64,000 bases of DNA from Phanerochaete sordida. Its lineage: Eukaryota; Basidiomycota; Agaricomycetes; Polyporales; Phanerochaetaceae. Below, in pieces: positions 1 through 12,024 of this stretch (positions within the stretch are counted from its first letter, which is position 1; each line of letters opens with the position of its first letter). Both the position numbers and the translations under genes were made by a program. The notes beneath the pieces are model-generated. The model did not search any database. It saw only the letters and a list, made by a program, of their open reading frames with translations, and was not told where the DNA came from. The stretch spans positions 186,001 to 250,000 of the forward strand of contig BPQB01000045.1 of the NCBI GenBank assembly GCA_019973155.2. Direction: 5' to 3'.

Positions 1-3000
1 CGCGACGTTCTTCACGCTCCTTCCAGACGGTGCCCTTCGAAGCTCGTCGACGGGAGCGGAAGCTGCGTTTCCTCAGGATTCTTCGGAGCGAGTATGGGAA
101 CAAAACGTCGCTGAGCAACCGCTGAGCTCCGCGGTAGGCGCGAGGATGCTCCCGCCGCGGCAGGCGTCCAGGCCGCCCCCACCACGTCGCACCGCGCACG
201 GGGACGCACGCGCGAGCCGAGACGGTCCCAGCGCAGGGGCCCCGGGGCGGGTGCGGACGGTGCGGCAGAGCGTGCCGTAAGCGAGCGTGCAGGAGGCGAG
301 CGGAGATCGACCGTAGCCGTCCGCCTGGGTGCTGGGACGCGGGCCCACGCCGCTGGCACACACAAGCTGCCCGCGCGAGGGCCGCGGCGGCTGCTGCACG
401 CCCCGCGGGGCCCAGCGGCGCGCGGGCGCAGGGCCTGGGGCATGTCGCCCCGAGAGGCGCGTGGGCCTGAGCCTCCTTTGGGAGGACGGGCCCAGGGTCG
501 CTGCTGGGAACGGTGCGCGCAAGCGAGGCACTTATCTGCGCCGTTTGTGGGCGCCGTCGCCTCTCTAGGGGCGCAGAGCTGGGCTTCTGGTGAGTTTTGC
601 CAGGTGCCACGGGACGGGCAGTCGCTTACGTGACTTGTAAGGGGAGATTTCTGGCACCGGCCTCGATGCCGTGGACTAGGTTGGAGCTTGTCAACTGCGC
701 ATGATACGGTGAGCTGGCGTAAGCTGTGCTCTCAATGATAACGAAGGCGACTCACAGAATGTCTTGCAGGATAATCAGAGAGTTTTATCTCTATATTTGC
801 ATTGGCTGGCGTATGTTTAAAATTTTCGGGCGCTGCGGGCGACCTCACGGCTACCTCAGCGACCGTGCGCGGAGCTAGACATGTCTTCAGAAAAAAGTCG
901 TTAACGAGCATCTTGAATGAACAGAGGGCATTTCTCAAGACGTGGCCCTGCGTTCTAGGTGCAGCGTATACTGCACAACACGAAAGTAAGCAGAGTCCTG
1001 ACTATCATTCGTGTTCGGAGACTTACCTATGCGTAGCAGGATTTTACTGCTCCAACGACCAAGGGCTCGATTACTCACCGAGCGACGGGAATTACCCGTC
1101 TAGGGAGGGATGAGGAAGAATTATGGTGCGTGTGTTGTACTATCGACGACTCTTCCATTCTCATGGTACGTGTTCTGCTTTCTTCGATACCTCGTATCGA
1201 GGAAAGCAGCCACGAACCACGAAAAGGAAAACCCGCAGATCTACATTGCAGCCATGGAAAAGACCTCCGAACCACCAGAGGCTTGGCCTCCTTGAAAGAG
1301 TGGTGATTGGAGGCCCTGCAATGCCTCAGCTTTCCGATTGCTTCGGGAAGGATGAGGCATATGTTGCAGACATAAACGAGCGGAAGGCGGGTTTGGAGGC
1401 GCCGCCGCGGTGGGTAAGACCGCCGAGTGTCTGCTCGAGAGCGGGGGAGAAGGTGAGCTTCTGCTTTGCACCGCTCTCCACCGCGGTATTTATCACCTCC
1501 TCCCGCACCGCCAGTTTTCGCCCTTGCATCTGGGGCAAAATTCCGGATCACCGATGATAGCAGGCTCAACGGTTCAGGTTGGGCAGCTAGTCGCGCGTTG
1601 TCGGAGTTGTGAAGGGGGCGGCGTACCGCTCCGCTGCGCACGCGCTGCAGCATGCGCCCCACAACGCCGCGGCCATGCGCCTGACGGAGAAGAGAAGCGG
1701 GCGACGAGCAGGAGGGGCGGGCCTGCGTGCCTGCGCCTGCCGTCGAGGCCTCAGTTGGGGGCACGACGCGACGCACATGGCCGCTTCTTGCTCCGCCGCA
1801 AGTTGGAACTCCACCGCCGTCTGCTTCCGCACGGACGCAAATGCGCCCGGCGATCCCCTCGCGCCAGTACCCCTCTTCTTCCACCCATTGCCTTCAACTT
1901 TGCCTGCTCGACAGCGACGTCTCTGTTTTCCTGTCCCACCCCTCCACGCACCAGCATCTGCACATCCATCTTCTGCCCTCGGACATGAACACCGCCCCTC
2001 TGGCCTGCTCTCCTGCGCCCGCTAGAAGGCTCGGCTGTCATGAGGCCTCGGACCACAAGACCTGCGCACGGTTGCCTTGGTGGGGTTAAAGTTCCGTTGT
2101 ATGGACGCCACACGCACGAAGCCACGGCGGTTCACCCTATCAAGGACATCGTGGAACGAGAGTTGCCCCTCTGAGAGTAAGGCCCCGGTGATGGGCTCGA
2201 TAGCCTCGTATTCGGTGCGTCATGAATTTTTCTGTGGCTCGCATTGGTCATTGACGGGATTTTTCTGGCGGCGTGCCTGATCTTCTGCACTCGTGTCTAC
2301 CGTCAGATATGCTCAGGGTTGTCAGGCCGCGGTAAAGGCCACCAGCTGTCCTCATACCGCTCGACGTCTTGCAGCGAAGTCGAACCTGCTGCCCCTCGCA
2401 GCGACGCCACCCCCAAAAACATGGACATTGACTTACCTAGGCTAACGACATTCAAACCTTACGGCTCATTGATGTTGACTCACTGCGGGTATCAAGGTGC
2501 ATGCCATGAAGCTTCCGATCCTATGAGATACGGCCCCCGAAAACTGCATGCGAGATTACGAAGTGCGGTTGGGAATGACATCTGCCAGTTCTGGGGCGTA
2601 GGGCGCGGTGTACGGTGCGAGACAGTCTGTACCTTGTGTCTACCTCATGTTCTCTAGGGTCATTCTATGCAACGGTGCGCAGAGATTCTCCGAACCGAGC
2701 AGGCACAGGACGAAGGCACCGCGCCTACCGTGTGTAGGGTCTGGTCGAGCAGTACCGCACGCTATCTGCTTGCTGCCGACCGGCTGGCCGCGGGCAGCCC
2801 ATCGCGCCGCACTGCTCACAGGAGCAGTGCGCCGCCGTGCGCTGCGTCGCGGGCTGCCAAATCGAAGCGGCGAAGGTCCTTGGTGGTCGGAGCAGCGGAG
2901 AGGCGGAGAGTAAATGACACGCTGTCAACGCTACGTAAGTTTGCCCTCCTCCAGATCTCGCCGCATAACACGCCCTAGCCGAGCTGACCGCTGCGCCCTC

Positions 3001-3401
3001 AGTGAAGCATCTGTCTCCTTTCTCCCGTCTCGAGGCGCGCATCTTCCCCCGACAAGCGGTACCTTGGAGCCACTCTCGCTGAGCCAAGGCTATTTCTGAA
3101 GGGGACCCAGCCGTCCGCATTCGCGCCGTGGGCCGTGTGCTTGTCGGGTCCACTGACCGCACGCTGAACGCACCGCCGGAACATGAAAGCCTGCAGAGGG
3201 CCCTGCCAGTTCTGCCCGAACTCCACCCAAGCTACTTTCCACGTGACCAGCCGATGCTGCCCCCGGGCTGGTCCCGCCTGGCCTGGCCGATGACGACGAC
3301 GACGACGCACACAGCGGCGGACAGCGACATGTCAGCCTCCTCGCCTGCAATGTCGTCGACGGCGCGGATGACCAGCCAGCATCTCTTCCACATCTCCCAC
3401 C
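1..3401. other. Region without a recognisable gene
   Basis: The first 600 bases are very GC-rich and give long open frames on both strands, as expected from composition alone. Further in, frames are short, no domain motif could be read, and no chain of GT-AG exons gave a sensible protein on either strand. A short GAC-repeat microsatellite sits near 3289-3308, just upstream of the amine-oxidase-like gene. A terminal exon of a gene lying mainly left of the window cannot be excluded near position 1-130. Confidence 0.5.
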
Positions 3402-5553
3402 ATGTCGTCTTCAGCGCCCCGCCAGCGTGTGTGCATCGTCGGCGCTGGCGCCTCAGGCATGTCCGCCGCCTACGCCCTCAGCCGCCACCCCGACAAGTTC
3501 GACGTCACGGTCTACGACAAGGAGGCCGTCGCCGGTGGCATGGCGACGTCCGTCTCCATCGACGCCGCCAAGTACGGGGCTGAGTACATCAACGACGGCG
3601 TGCAGGGCTGCAGCCCGGCGTTTGCGAATACAATGCGGATGTTCCGCATGCTGGGCTTCGAGCCGACCGAGGTCGGCATGCAGTACGCTCCCTCTCTGCC
3701 GTCTTCATGTTCCTCAACTCACGCTCATCGTACTCAGGATCAGCTTCGGGAAGGGCGACGACTTCTGGACGAACGTCTTTCCATCGTCGTTGACCTCCAA
3801 ATTCCAGGCGGACATTGCCAAGTTCGGACGGGCCTTGAAGATCATCAAGAAATTCGAGATACCCTTTGCCCTCATCCCAGTCCATGCCATGCTCAAGATC
3901 TTCCGCTTCTCGAACGACTTTGGCGAGAAGATGGTATACCCGCTGGTAGCTTTGTTCTTCGGCACGGGAAACCAGACGCCCTACATCTCGTGTGCAATCC
4001 TGGTACGAAATATTCATTGGGCTCCTTGGTCTTCATCTTCTGACAGCATATTGTAGGAGCGAGTGTTTATGGACCCCAGCATGAAGCTCTTCGAGTACAA
4101 CGACAAGAGCCTGCTCGCTAGTATCCCGACCATGCTCGCTTTCCCGAAGGTGACCCGACTCAAGCTTTCTCAGCGTCTGAGCTTAACTGACCTGCCTTCC
4201 TCCGTTAGCTCCACGACTGCTATCAGGTATGGTCATAAATAGCGCTCCAACGAAGCCCCGCTGACACGCCTTACAGGCTTGGAAGACCGAAACTGCCTCT
4301 CGCGGCAATGTCACCTTCAAGTTCACCCACGAGGTGCTGCACGTCGTCGACCGAAATGCGAAGTCCAAAGCGGGCGCTGTTCAGATCGAGTACCGGGTCG
4401 CCAATGAGGGCCTCGAGACGGAGCCTCAGTCCGCACACTTTGACCAGATCATCCTTGCCATCGACGCGGACTCCTGCCTCAGGTTGTTGGGCAAGACGGC
4501 GACATTCATGGAGAAGCGGGTCCTGGGGAACGTCAAGTACCTCTACGACGTCACCATCACACACAACGACCTCGACTACATGAAGAAGGTGCGTGCTGAC
4601 GTCGACATGTGATATGTCGTCTAACAGAGCTCGTCCTGCAGTACTACGAAGTCCAGTACGACCCCTCCCGGAACGCGCCCACTGAGAAGCTCCCCGAAGA
4701 GGAGCGCGAGGAGGCAGAGAAGGCCTTCGAGTTCGCCGCCAAGAACTTCCGCCCGCTGTACTACACCATGCAGTACCCCGAGGACAAGTCCAAGATCGAG
4801 ATGAGCTTCGACCTGACGCACTACCAGCCGCAGTTCCGCGGCGAGAAGCCCGCGGGGCCCATCGACCCCAACGACACCTCCGCCCACCGCCACGACGCGC
4901 AGCCCGTGCCGCCTGAGGCGCGCGCTGCGCAGGACGGCGGGCGCGCTGAACAAGGCGCCGACGTGCGCACGGGCGCAGACCCCCAGGGCGCGCCGGAGCC
5001 GCCGCTCGCGGCGCACGTCTTCCAGACGATCTTCCTCGACCGCGACGGGTCGTCGCAGCTCTGGACGGCGGGCGACATCGCGCCCGAGCGCAAGATCTAC
5101 GAGAAGTGGTGGAAGCAGCAGAGCCACCGCTGGCAGCACTACGCGGGCACCGTGCCGTGGATGATGTTCGTGAACGGGAAGCACAACACGCAGTGCGTTT
5201 TCTGTCCTCTTTTCTGTTTATGCTGGGGCTAACGCGTGTGTGCGCAGCTTCGCGGGCGCGTGGTCTGGTAAGCGCACTGTGTCGCGATTATCTGATAGAC
5301 TCGCTGACGCGTGCCGCAGTCCTGAACATGCACGAGCTCGCCGTCACCTCGGGCTTCGCGGCGGCGTACAGGCTCGGTGCGGACTACCCGTTCAAGGGCG
5401 ACGAGGACTGCGAGCGGCTCTTCAAGCTCTACCTCGCGCTGAGCCACGGCGCACGCATGGTGCGTCCCCACGTTCTTGGCTGAGCAGCGCGGCGCTGACG
5501 CTGGCTATTTCGCATCATAGCGCAAGGAGGACCGGAAGGGCTTCTTCGCGTAG
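3402..5553 (+). CDS. FAD-dependent amine oxidase-like flavoprotein
   Basis: Likely a flavin-binding oxidoreductase of the NAD(P)-binding/amine-oxidase superfamily; substrate unknown. The N terminus reads VCIVGAGASGMSAAYALSR, a classic dinucleotide-binding GxGxxG motif at residues 8-26, followed by an acidic-end strand (VTVYDKE) and a GGMA turn as in flavin amine oxidases. I read seven short introns. The first exon ends near 3685. Later exons start at about 3740, 4054, 4208 and 4277, then come YYEVQYDP near 4642, VLNMHELAVTSG near 5320, and a ten-codon last exon ending in TAG at 5551-5553. The C-terminal stretch LNMHELAVTSGFAAAYRLG fits the helix found at the end of such flavoproteins. A proline/alanine/glycine-rich insert near 4850-5000 is probably a surface loop. 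The MFS gene ends convergently 377 bases away. The start is the first ATG in frame with the Rossmann motif. Confidence 0.85.
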
Positions 5554-5929
5554 CGCACCCGTCCCACGCCCGCTGTTTGTCTCTGCAGTGTCTCCGTCGT
5601 CCGTTGTTTGCGCCTATAGGCCTCTGTGAATGCCATTGCAAATGTTGCCATTACGCGTGCTGCCGGTACGCTTGCTGTTATTACGCGAACTCTGGGGTAT
5701 CATACGAGTCAAAATGTCCGAGCGGTGCTTGAACGGGCTTCCAGGCCCCTGTGTGTGGCGGGATCTCGTCATGCTATGCGTGTGCTTCCCGCACCTTCGT
5801 CTTTTCTCCCGCGCAGCGTGGGCTTCGCGTCTCCCGCGCATCGTGGTCTTCGCGTCTCTTCATGGCCGTCTTACGTATCGTGCCCTCGCGTCTCTCGACG
5901 CGACGCGGCAGGGCCGCGCTTCGCACGAA
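5554..5929. other. Convergent intergenic spacer
   Basis: This is the 3' spacer between the amine-oxidase-like gene and the MFS transporter, whose stops face each other. It must hold both polyadenylation regions. No further gene or repeat was recognised. The open frame that crosses it on + is antisense to the transporter. Confidence 0.5.
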
Positions 5930-7932
5930 TCACGCGTGTGCCTGCTTCTCCTGCGCGTGCTTCTCCTGTGTGTTCTGCTCCTCGCGCGCGCAGTGCGTCG
6001 CGTACGGCGAGCGCTCGCGCAGGCGGCCGCCGATTTTCGCGAACACGAACCTATCCCTCCATCAGCCCCCACCGCCAAACTCACACAAAGACAGGACTCA
6101 CGGGAGCGGCGCCATGAGCGTCATGACGCCCGCGAGGAAGGCCGTGGCGCCGACGGTGCCCATGCGCGCGTACATCTGGTTCGCAAACAGCGGGAAGGCC
6201 GCCGCGAAGCTCGTGCGCATGACGGCGCAGCCCGAGAGCGCGGCGGCGGCCATCGGCCGGTACGCGGTCACGAAGTACGTGAAGACGGAGATGTAGACGA
6301 AGCAGATGCCGGTGCCGAACGGGAGCGCGGCGATGATGGGCCCGCTCCAGTGCACCGAGCGGTAGGTCGTGAAGGCCAGGCAGTACAGGCCTACGGAGCG
6401 CGTCAGCGAGGGAACGGAACTTCGTGGTGCAGAGAACATACTGATGGGGATGAGCACGCCGCCGACCTTGCCCATCGCGAGCCAGACCTCTGGCGGCGGG
6501 TTCCCGCCATGCGCGGCCGCGACGCGCGCGCGGAAGCGCTTCCAGTACGCCATGCTCGCGAGCGCGACGCCCAGGCCGACGAAGACGCCGAGGAAGGACA
6601 GCCCGACCTGCGCGGGCGTGAAGCCGTGCTTGCCGCCAAAGATGATGGGGAACGCCTGCAGCGTGAGGTAGACGATGCCGAGGATGAGCGAGAGCCAGAT
6701 GTCGAGCAGCAGCGCCATGCGGTCGAAGAGCATCAGTGCTGCGGCGGGTTAGCAAGGATATGTCGGAGACGGTGGTGGCTGGCGTACCGAAGATGTCCTT
6801 GCAGGCCTGGCCGAGCGCCTGCAGGATGCTGCTCGACTGCCGCTCGACGGCAGCGTAGTAGCGCTCGTCGCCCGTCGCCTTGCGCAGCCTGTGCACACGT
6901 GAGCACGACGCGCATGTAGCCACGGATGTCGCACGCACTTTTGCGCCTTGCGCCGCAGGATGACGGACACGACGGTCTCCGGCACGGCGAGCAGCGCGAC
7001 GAGCTCGCCGAACGTCCATGCGATCAGGACGTAGTATAGCCACCGCCAGCCAGCGTACTGTCAAAATAGCATCTGAGTGCCATTTCTGGCGGCGCGGTGC
7101 GGGGAGCGTACCTCGTATATAAAGCTGTGCAAACGTTGAGTTTGTTACGAAGGCCAATGATAGCGCAGCGACTCACCCGCTGAACACTGGGGTTAGAACG
7201 GGCCCCACGAATGTTGCTATTGTGTACGCGGCCATCGGGCTAATAAAAGCGATTATGAGTCTCGACCACAGCGCGAGCGGAAGGTACGCACACCGCGACG
7301 GTCTCGTTGGTGAACAGGCTGTTGACGGTCGCACCGCCTATACTGAGAAATGCCGATCCGCAGAAGCCCTGCAGAAAGCGGAACACCATGTGCACCGCTG
7401 CGTATATTTAGCGTGCATGTCCGCGGGGCGTCGGAGGGGCAGGGGCGCACCGATGCTGTGGCTGAACGCGACGGGCCAGGTGAAGCAGAACATGAGGAAA
7501 AAGCTCGTGAGGTAGAGCGCCTGCTGTCCGACGACCTCCGCGACGGGGCCCGTCAGGATGGGTCCTGTGCCGAGGCCGACGACGAAGAGCGTCACGGCGA
7601 GCGTCGAGACCTCCGTCGAGACGTGGAACGTCTGCGCGACGCCGATCTCTGCCGTCGCTGCCTGGAGCGCGCGCGCGGGTCAGCTCGTGGCAATGTAAGG
7701 TGGCGGGCGGACGCACCATGGCGGACGCGCCGGTGACGCAGACCGCGCCGGCGTTGACAATGATGCAAGCAAGCCAGCGCCGCCAGAGCGGGTACGCGTA
7801 CGCGGGGTCGTCCGCGAGCTCGAGCGTGACCTCGTACGGGTCGGACGGCGCACCGCTGCTCGTCGTCGGGGTCAGTGCGGAAGCAGACGCGTCGGCGCTC
7901 GAGCGCGCCTCCTTTTCTGCGTCGCGGTCCAT
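5930..7932 (-). CDS. Major facilitator superfamily transporter (DHA1-like)
   Basis: Predicted multi-pass membrane exporter of the drug:H+ antiporter-1 type; substrate unknown. The ATG is at 7930-7932. After a polar cytosolic head the protein runs LWRRWLACIIVNAGAVCVTG, then GVAQTFHVS and LFVVGLGTGPILTGPVAEVV (degenerate motif A region), then FRFLQGFCGSAFLSIGGATV. Next come GPVLTPVFSG and YAGWRWLYYVLIAWT, which match the GP..GP...G and WRW signatures of fungal DHA1 carriers. The second half contains IIFGGKHGFTPAQVGLSFLG and ends with transmembrane helices around VGATAFLAGVMTLMAPLP. A final exon adds FVFAKIGGRLRERSPYA and a Gln/Glu/Lys-rich tail, with TGA at 5930-5932. About eight introns are needed. 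The usual RR of motif A (GRR) is QQ here, which may weaken gating or indicate divergence. Confidence 0.85.
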
Positions 7933-8589
7933 GTGTGGCGGGACACGGGCGGGCGGAGTCGGTGGTGGGTGGTGGGCGCGGGGTGCAGTGTGTGGGGTGA
8001 AAGGGCGGGCAGGGCCCAGACGGTGGCGACCTTGGTTTAAATACTGGACCCCGTCTCCGGTCGGACGTGCTGAGGCGAGAGGGGCACGCAGGTCATATCT
8101 GCGGACCTGCCCTCAGTTGGGCTACAAACGCGGATTGGTCTGGCTTACCGCGTCGAGTGTGGCTGCACGCACGGCCAGCCTCGGCGAGCGCGCGACTGGC
8201 AGGGCGGTTGCCGTTTCGGGACACGCACTCCCAGGGCGACGCGCGCTGTCAGCGGAATTGGGTCAGCGATTGGCTGGGATTAGTTGCCGGCGGTGGGCAG
8301 CTTACTCGCCCCCGCCTTCTGCCAACAGCTTGCTTACCGTGACTGTCGCGACCCATTACACTCCGAATCGACAGGGAAGTTTCAGTCGGTCCCGACTGGG
8401 ACCCACAAGCCCGAAACGACTGCCGATGGAGCCTCTGCATTGATTCTAGCCCTGCGATGTTCCACTGCACGTCCATCGTTAGAGCGAGTCGGACGTTCCG
8501 CAGCCAGCGCCCCTGACTGGACAACGCACCGTGCGCGAGTCCAGGACACCGCTTCCGCCTGCGATCTCCTTCTTGCTGCCCTCTATCTG

Positions 8590-8870
8590 CGCCGCGAGCC
8601 GCGCCCGCCGCGATCTCAGGGTCCCCGTGCCCTTCGTCATTTCGCCGCGCCGCGCCCACGGGATCCTGTACTTAACATAGCCGGGCTCAGCTGGCAGCAT
8701 CGCGACACAACTTAAACAACGCACCTCGTCACCCCACTCTGCGGTGTACGACATCGTTCCGTTGCGCCGGTGCGGGACAGAGTAGCGAACTCTGCGTGCC
8801 GGCGAGACACAGGACCTTCCACGGCGATGCACATCTCGATCCGGGAGGCGTGCCGCCGCAGGCCGGTCTA
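8590..8870. repeat. Diverged direct duplicate, copy A
   Basis: Related to 10025-10310 with scattered substitutions and small indels. Matching blocks include GATCCTGTACTTAACATAGCC here against GATCCTGTACTTGACATAGCC there, and a common ACTCTGCGTGCCGG block further right. No open frame is conserved in both copies over the whole length, so it is called only as a repeat. Confidence 0.55.
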
Positions 8871-10024
8871 CAAAGCTTCAAGCGTCGAGCCTACAGCTTC
8901 GGGTCGTCACATATATTGCCCTGCACGCAGCGCATCGTGCTGACCTGCAGCGAACTGTAGTCGGCGCGGTCCGCGCGTTACGATCTGCAGCAGAAGAGGC
9001 AGAAGGAGGCGCATGAGAGGAAAGTATACGGCGCATATAATCAGAAGCATGCTTCAAGGAAAGTCGCACGCGCAACATGGACGTTCGTCTCAACCGCAGG
9101 GCATACCCGTCCTTCGCCACCGGCACGACGTCGCCGCAGCTGCGTCTGCGTGGTGCTGCGCTCGGCAGGACGCGCGACGAGCACGGCCCGGCCCTTGCAG
9201 CCGGCCATTTTGTTCGCCGGCCACGACGACGTCGGCGGGAACGTGTTCATTCCGTGGCCCGCCGTCGCGGTGAACGAGGATAGGAGCTTGGGCGCGGAGT
9301 CCTGTTTGTGAGCTGAGGGCGGTTGACGGAACGGGGGCTGCGAAGGATCGCCTTTCCGCGAAGCATTAGTAAGGTTTGCGTACCCTTGGGAATACGCATG
9401 AGTCAGTCTGCGCGATCCCATAACGCTTGAGAAAGACGTACCACCCAGTAGTGCCATTCACCTGTGCCTTTGCGCCTCATCCCGTCTTGACTCGTGCGTC
9501 CTCGGCGGTGGGATCGCGTGATCTTCTCGACGGCGCGGTGTTGGTAGGGGTTATACTGAGCGCATATATCTAGCCAGAGGGTAGCCGCGATTCGGGATAA
9601 TAGAGCACAACACTCACCTTAGCACCACGCCATGCAGATACAGCTCCAGAGAATGTTGTCGACAGCTAGCGGGATAGTTCGGGCTATGTAATGCGATGCA
9701 CATGTCGGCAAAAGTAAGAACAACAGATGCATATACTCACCGTGCGGGACCTGCGCGAGGACAACGGAGTCATGCCGACGCAAAGACGTGGGGAAACGAG
9801 GGCGGGAGCGACGAAAGCCCGGTGGACTACGACGGGGCGGCAAGATGGGGGCAAGAGGGAAGGAGACGTGGGGTGTCTCGCGACGGGCTTGGCCTTGTGT
9901 ACTCCGGCGGGCTGCTTCTGTCCTGATATGGCGAGCGGGGGAGGTGTTGCTGGAGAGCAGATCGAGACGGTGACGCGAAAGCCACGGAGAAGGACGCGTC
10001 CCGCCGACGCGCCGACGCGTGTTC

Positions 10025-10310
10025 TCGGCGTCTGCCGCGGCCCTCGTGCGTAGCTGGCGGTGTTCCCCGTCGCCTTCACTCGCCGAGCCGCGTCTACGAG
10101 ATCCTGTACTTGACATAGCCAGACCCAGAACGCGGCACCGCGACATAACCTACACGAACGCACCTTGCCATCCTACCCCCGGCCTGGGGCGTCGTTTCGC
10201 GCCCAGCGGTGCGAGACAGGGACGCGGACTCTGCGTGCCGGTAGGGCACCAGGCCGTTCACGTCGGCGCACATCCCGATCCTGGAGACGTGCTGCGGCGA
10301 AGCAGTCACT
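10025..10310. repeat. Diverged direct duplicate, copy B
   Basis: Partner of 8590-8870. The order of the shared blocks is the same and the spacing is slightly different. The minus strand of this copy reads YVKYRIS before a stop where copy A reads YVKYRIPWARRG, which fits two decayed copies or a conserved splice junction. Confidence 0.55.
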
Positions 10311-10997
10311 CTAGCACGCCGGCGCCGGCGGGAACGCGTCCGTGCAGAGGCAAGGCACGGCGGTGGGAGCCCAGGAGACGGGCCTTGGTCGTGCGCCGGC
10401 GGCGCGAGGAAAGGACAGTGGCAGAACCACCCGCGCGCGACGCCGCATACATACGCGCGCCCCCGCCGTGCAGAGCGTCGCTGATAGCACCGGAGCCCGA
10501 CGCCCGTCGCGCGCCTTCGCGTCAGGGCATACATGCGTCGCAGGGACCGCGCGCCAGCGTGCCGTGCGGGAGGACCTGCGTGAGGGGCACCAGGGCGAGG
10601 CTGGGGTGCGTCGGCGAAGGGGCGTCGCGGTGTGGTGGAGGGCGCGAGGGCGCGTGGCGTGGTCGGGAAGGGTGCGCGTGCTCGAGAGACCGGCTGGGAA
10701 CGTCGGCGAAGACGATGGTTCGGTAGGCCTGTGGGCGGTGCCGACGCGTCAGTGATTCACAGCGAGGTCAGACTCCAGAGCGTCGGACATGAGAGATGTG
10801 CATGAGCGATTAGCATTTTGCATAGCAGGGAATATGACAGCGATGACGATTGCGACATGCAAAAGAGTGGGGAGCGGAGCCCTAGCATCCAAACAGCGCT
10901 GGTGGTATTTTACGTCTCGCGGCAGAGCACATCTAGCCACGACCGTGAGCCTCGCACCCGACGCGAGCAGAACCAAACACGCACCAGCGCACGAAAC

Positions 10998-12024
10998 CTA
11001 GAGCTTCGCCTTGTCGCCCTTGTTCTTCTTGCTCTTCTTCTTCTTCTTGCCCTCGCCCTCGGGCTGCTTCTCCTGCTGCTTCTCCTGCTTCTTCTCCTGC
11101 TTCTTCGCGGCCTCCGGCGCAGGCGCAGGCGCGGCGGCGGCCCCAGCCTCGGCCTGGAGCTTCTTCAGCTGCTTGCGCTGCTTCTTCGACAGCTGCTGCT
11201 CCGCCGCGGGCTCGTCCTCGCGCGGACGCTTGGCCGACGCAAACCTCACCTTCGGCTGGGACGGCGGCGGGAGGAGCGCGGGCGCGCTGTGGAGGGTGAG
11301 TAGTGGAAGGGATGACGGGACAAGGGTACGCACTCCTCCTCGTCCTCGTCGATCCCGTCTGCTTCGACTTCGACGTCGGAGCTCACGTCTTCCAGGCGGA
11401 AGGCGCCCTCTTCGTCCTCGTCGAGGATCTCGTCGTCGTCCGGCGGCAGGTCCGATGGGGCCTGGTCTGGCGAAGGGTTAGCTTTGACGCATGGCTGTTG
11501 CGCAGGTTTCCGCACCGATGTAGTTGCCGGAGATGTAGAGAGTGCTGCAGCTTGCGTCAATATTCACTCTCAATCAACGAGCGGGTGGCACGCACTTCTT
11601 CCCAGACGTGTCGAACACGTAGGTCTGGTTCGCCTCGAGCACCAAGTCGATCTTCGCCTGCTCAATCTGCACAAAAACGTCAGCGCCGCCCACTTCACAC
11701 CAAGCCACCACGCACCATGCCCGGCGTGAGCGAGCACAGCACCGTCGCGATCGGCTCGCCGGGGTGCTCCTCTTCGTCCTCCTCGTCCTCCTCGTCGCTC
11801 TCAGGCTGCGGCGGCAGGCCCTGGTACACGAGCTTGAGCGTCGTGCGCCCTGTCTCGTCCTGCAGCTCCGCGCCGAGCGCGACGTTCGTGATACGCAGGT
11901 CCGCGGGCGGCGCGAACTCGATCGGCTCGTCCGCCGCGACGGCCATGCTCCTGCAGCGCCGTCAGCAGAGGGTGCGGTGGTGTGGGGAGGGAGGGGCGTA
12001 CCAGAGCGCAATTGCGAGGGCCAT
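10998..12024 (-). CDS. Stand-alone nucleoplasmin-like protein (FKBP-type PPIase domain absent)
   Basis: Predicted nuclear histone chaperone-like protein. The spliced N terminus is MALAIALWSMAVAADEP, then APPADLRITNVALGAEL, GRTTLKLVYQ, an acidic loop (SDEEDEEDEEEH) and TVLCSLTPGMIEQAKIDL. It continues with TYVFDTSGKNTLYISGNYI and DQAPSDLPPDDDEILDEDEE. This order is that of the nucleoplasmin-like domain of fungal Fpr3/Fpr4-type nuclear immunophilins. It is followed by an acidic tract and a basic Lys/Gln/Glu tail ending KKNKGDKAKL and TAG at 10998-11000. In Fpr3/4-type proteins a peptidyl-prolyl isomerase domain follows the basic region; here the stop comes first and no such domain is readable in the next 250 bases. 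Five introns restore the frame exactly, including one after the seventh-codon region that joins the first 23 bases to the rest. Confidence 0.85.

Larger units (their letters stand above)
7933..10997. other. Intergenic region with a diverged duplication
   Basis: No gene was recognised in about 3 kb. Open frames on both strands lack domain motifs. Two segments, about 8590-8870 and 10025-10310, are clearly related and lie in the same orientation. They share blocks such as GATCCTGTACTT, ACATAGCC and ACTCTGCGTGCCGG, about 1.43 kb apart. If the minus strand was once transcribed, both copies keep an intron-like end (AAGTACAG) before GATC, so they may be remnants of duplicated exons. Confidence 0.45.

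Noticed and set aside
1075..1884. Minus-strand frame of 269 codons
   Set aside because: No recognisable motif; Arg/Ser/Ala-rich with overlapping frames of similar length on the other strand.
5630..6919. Long plus-strand open frame of 429 codons
   Set aside because: It is antisense to the MFS transporter, has Arg/Asp/His-rich low-complexity composition and no domain motif; it results from high GC.
3402..7932. Amine-oxidase-like gene plus MFS transporter as a secondary-metabolite cluster
   Set aside because: No backbone enzyme (PKS, NRPS, terpene synthase) or other tailoring gene lies nearby; a convergent pair alone is weak evidence.
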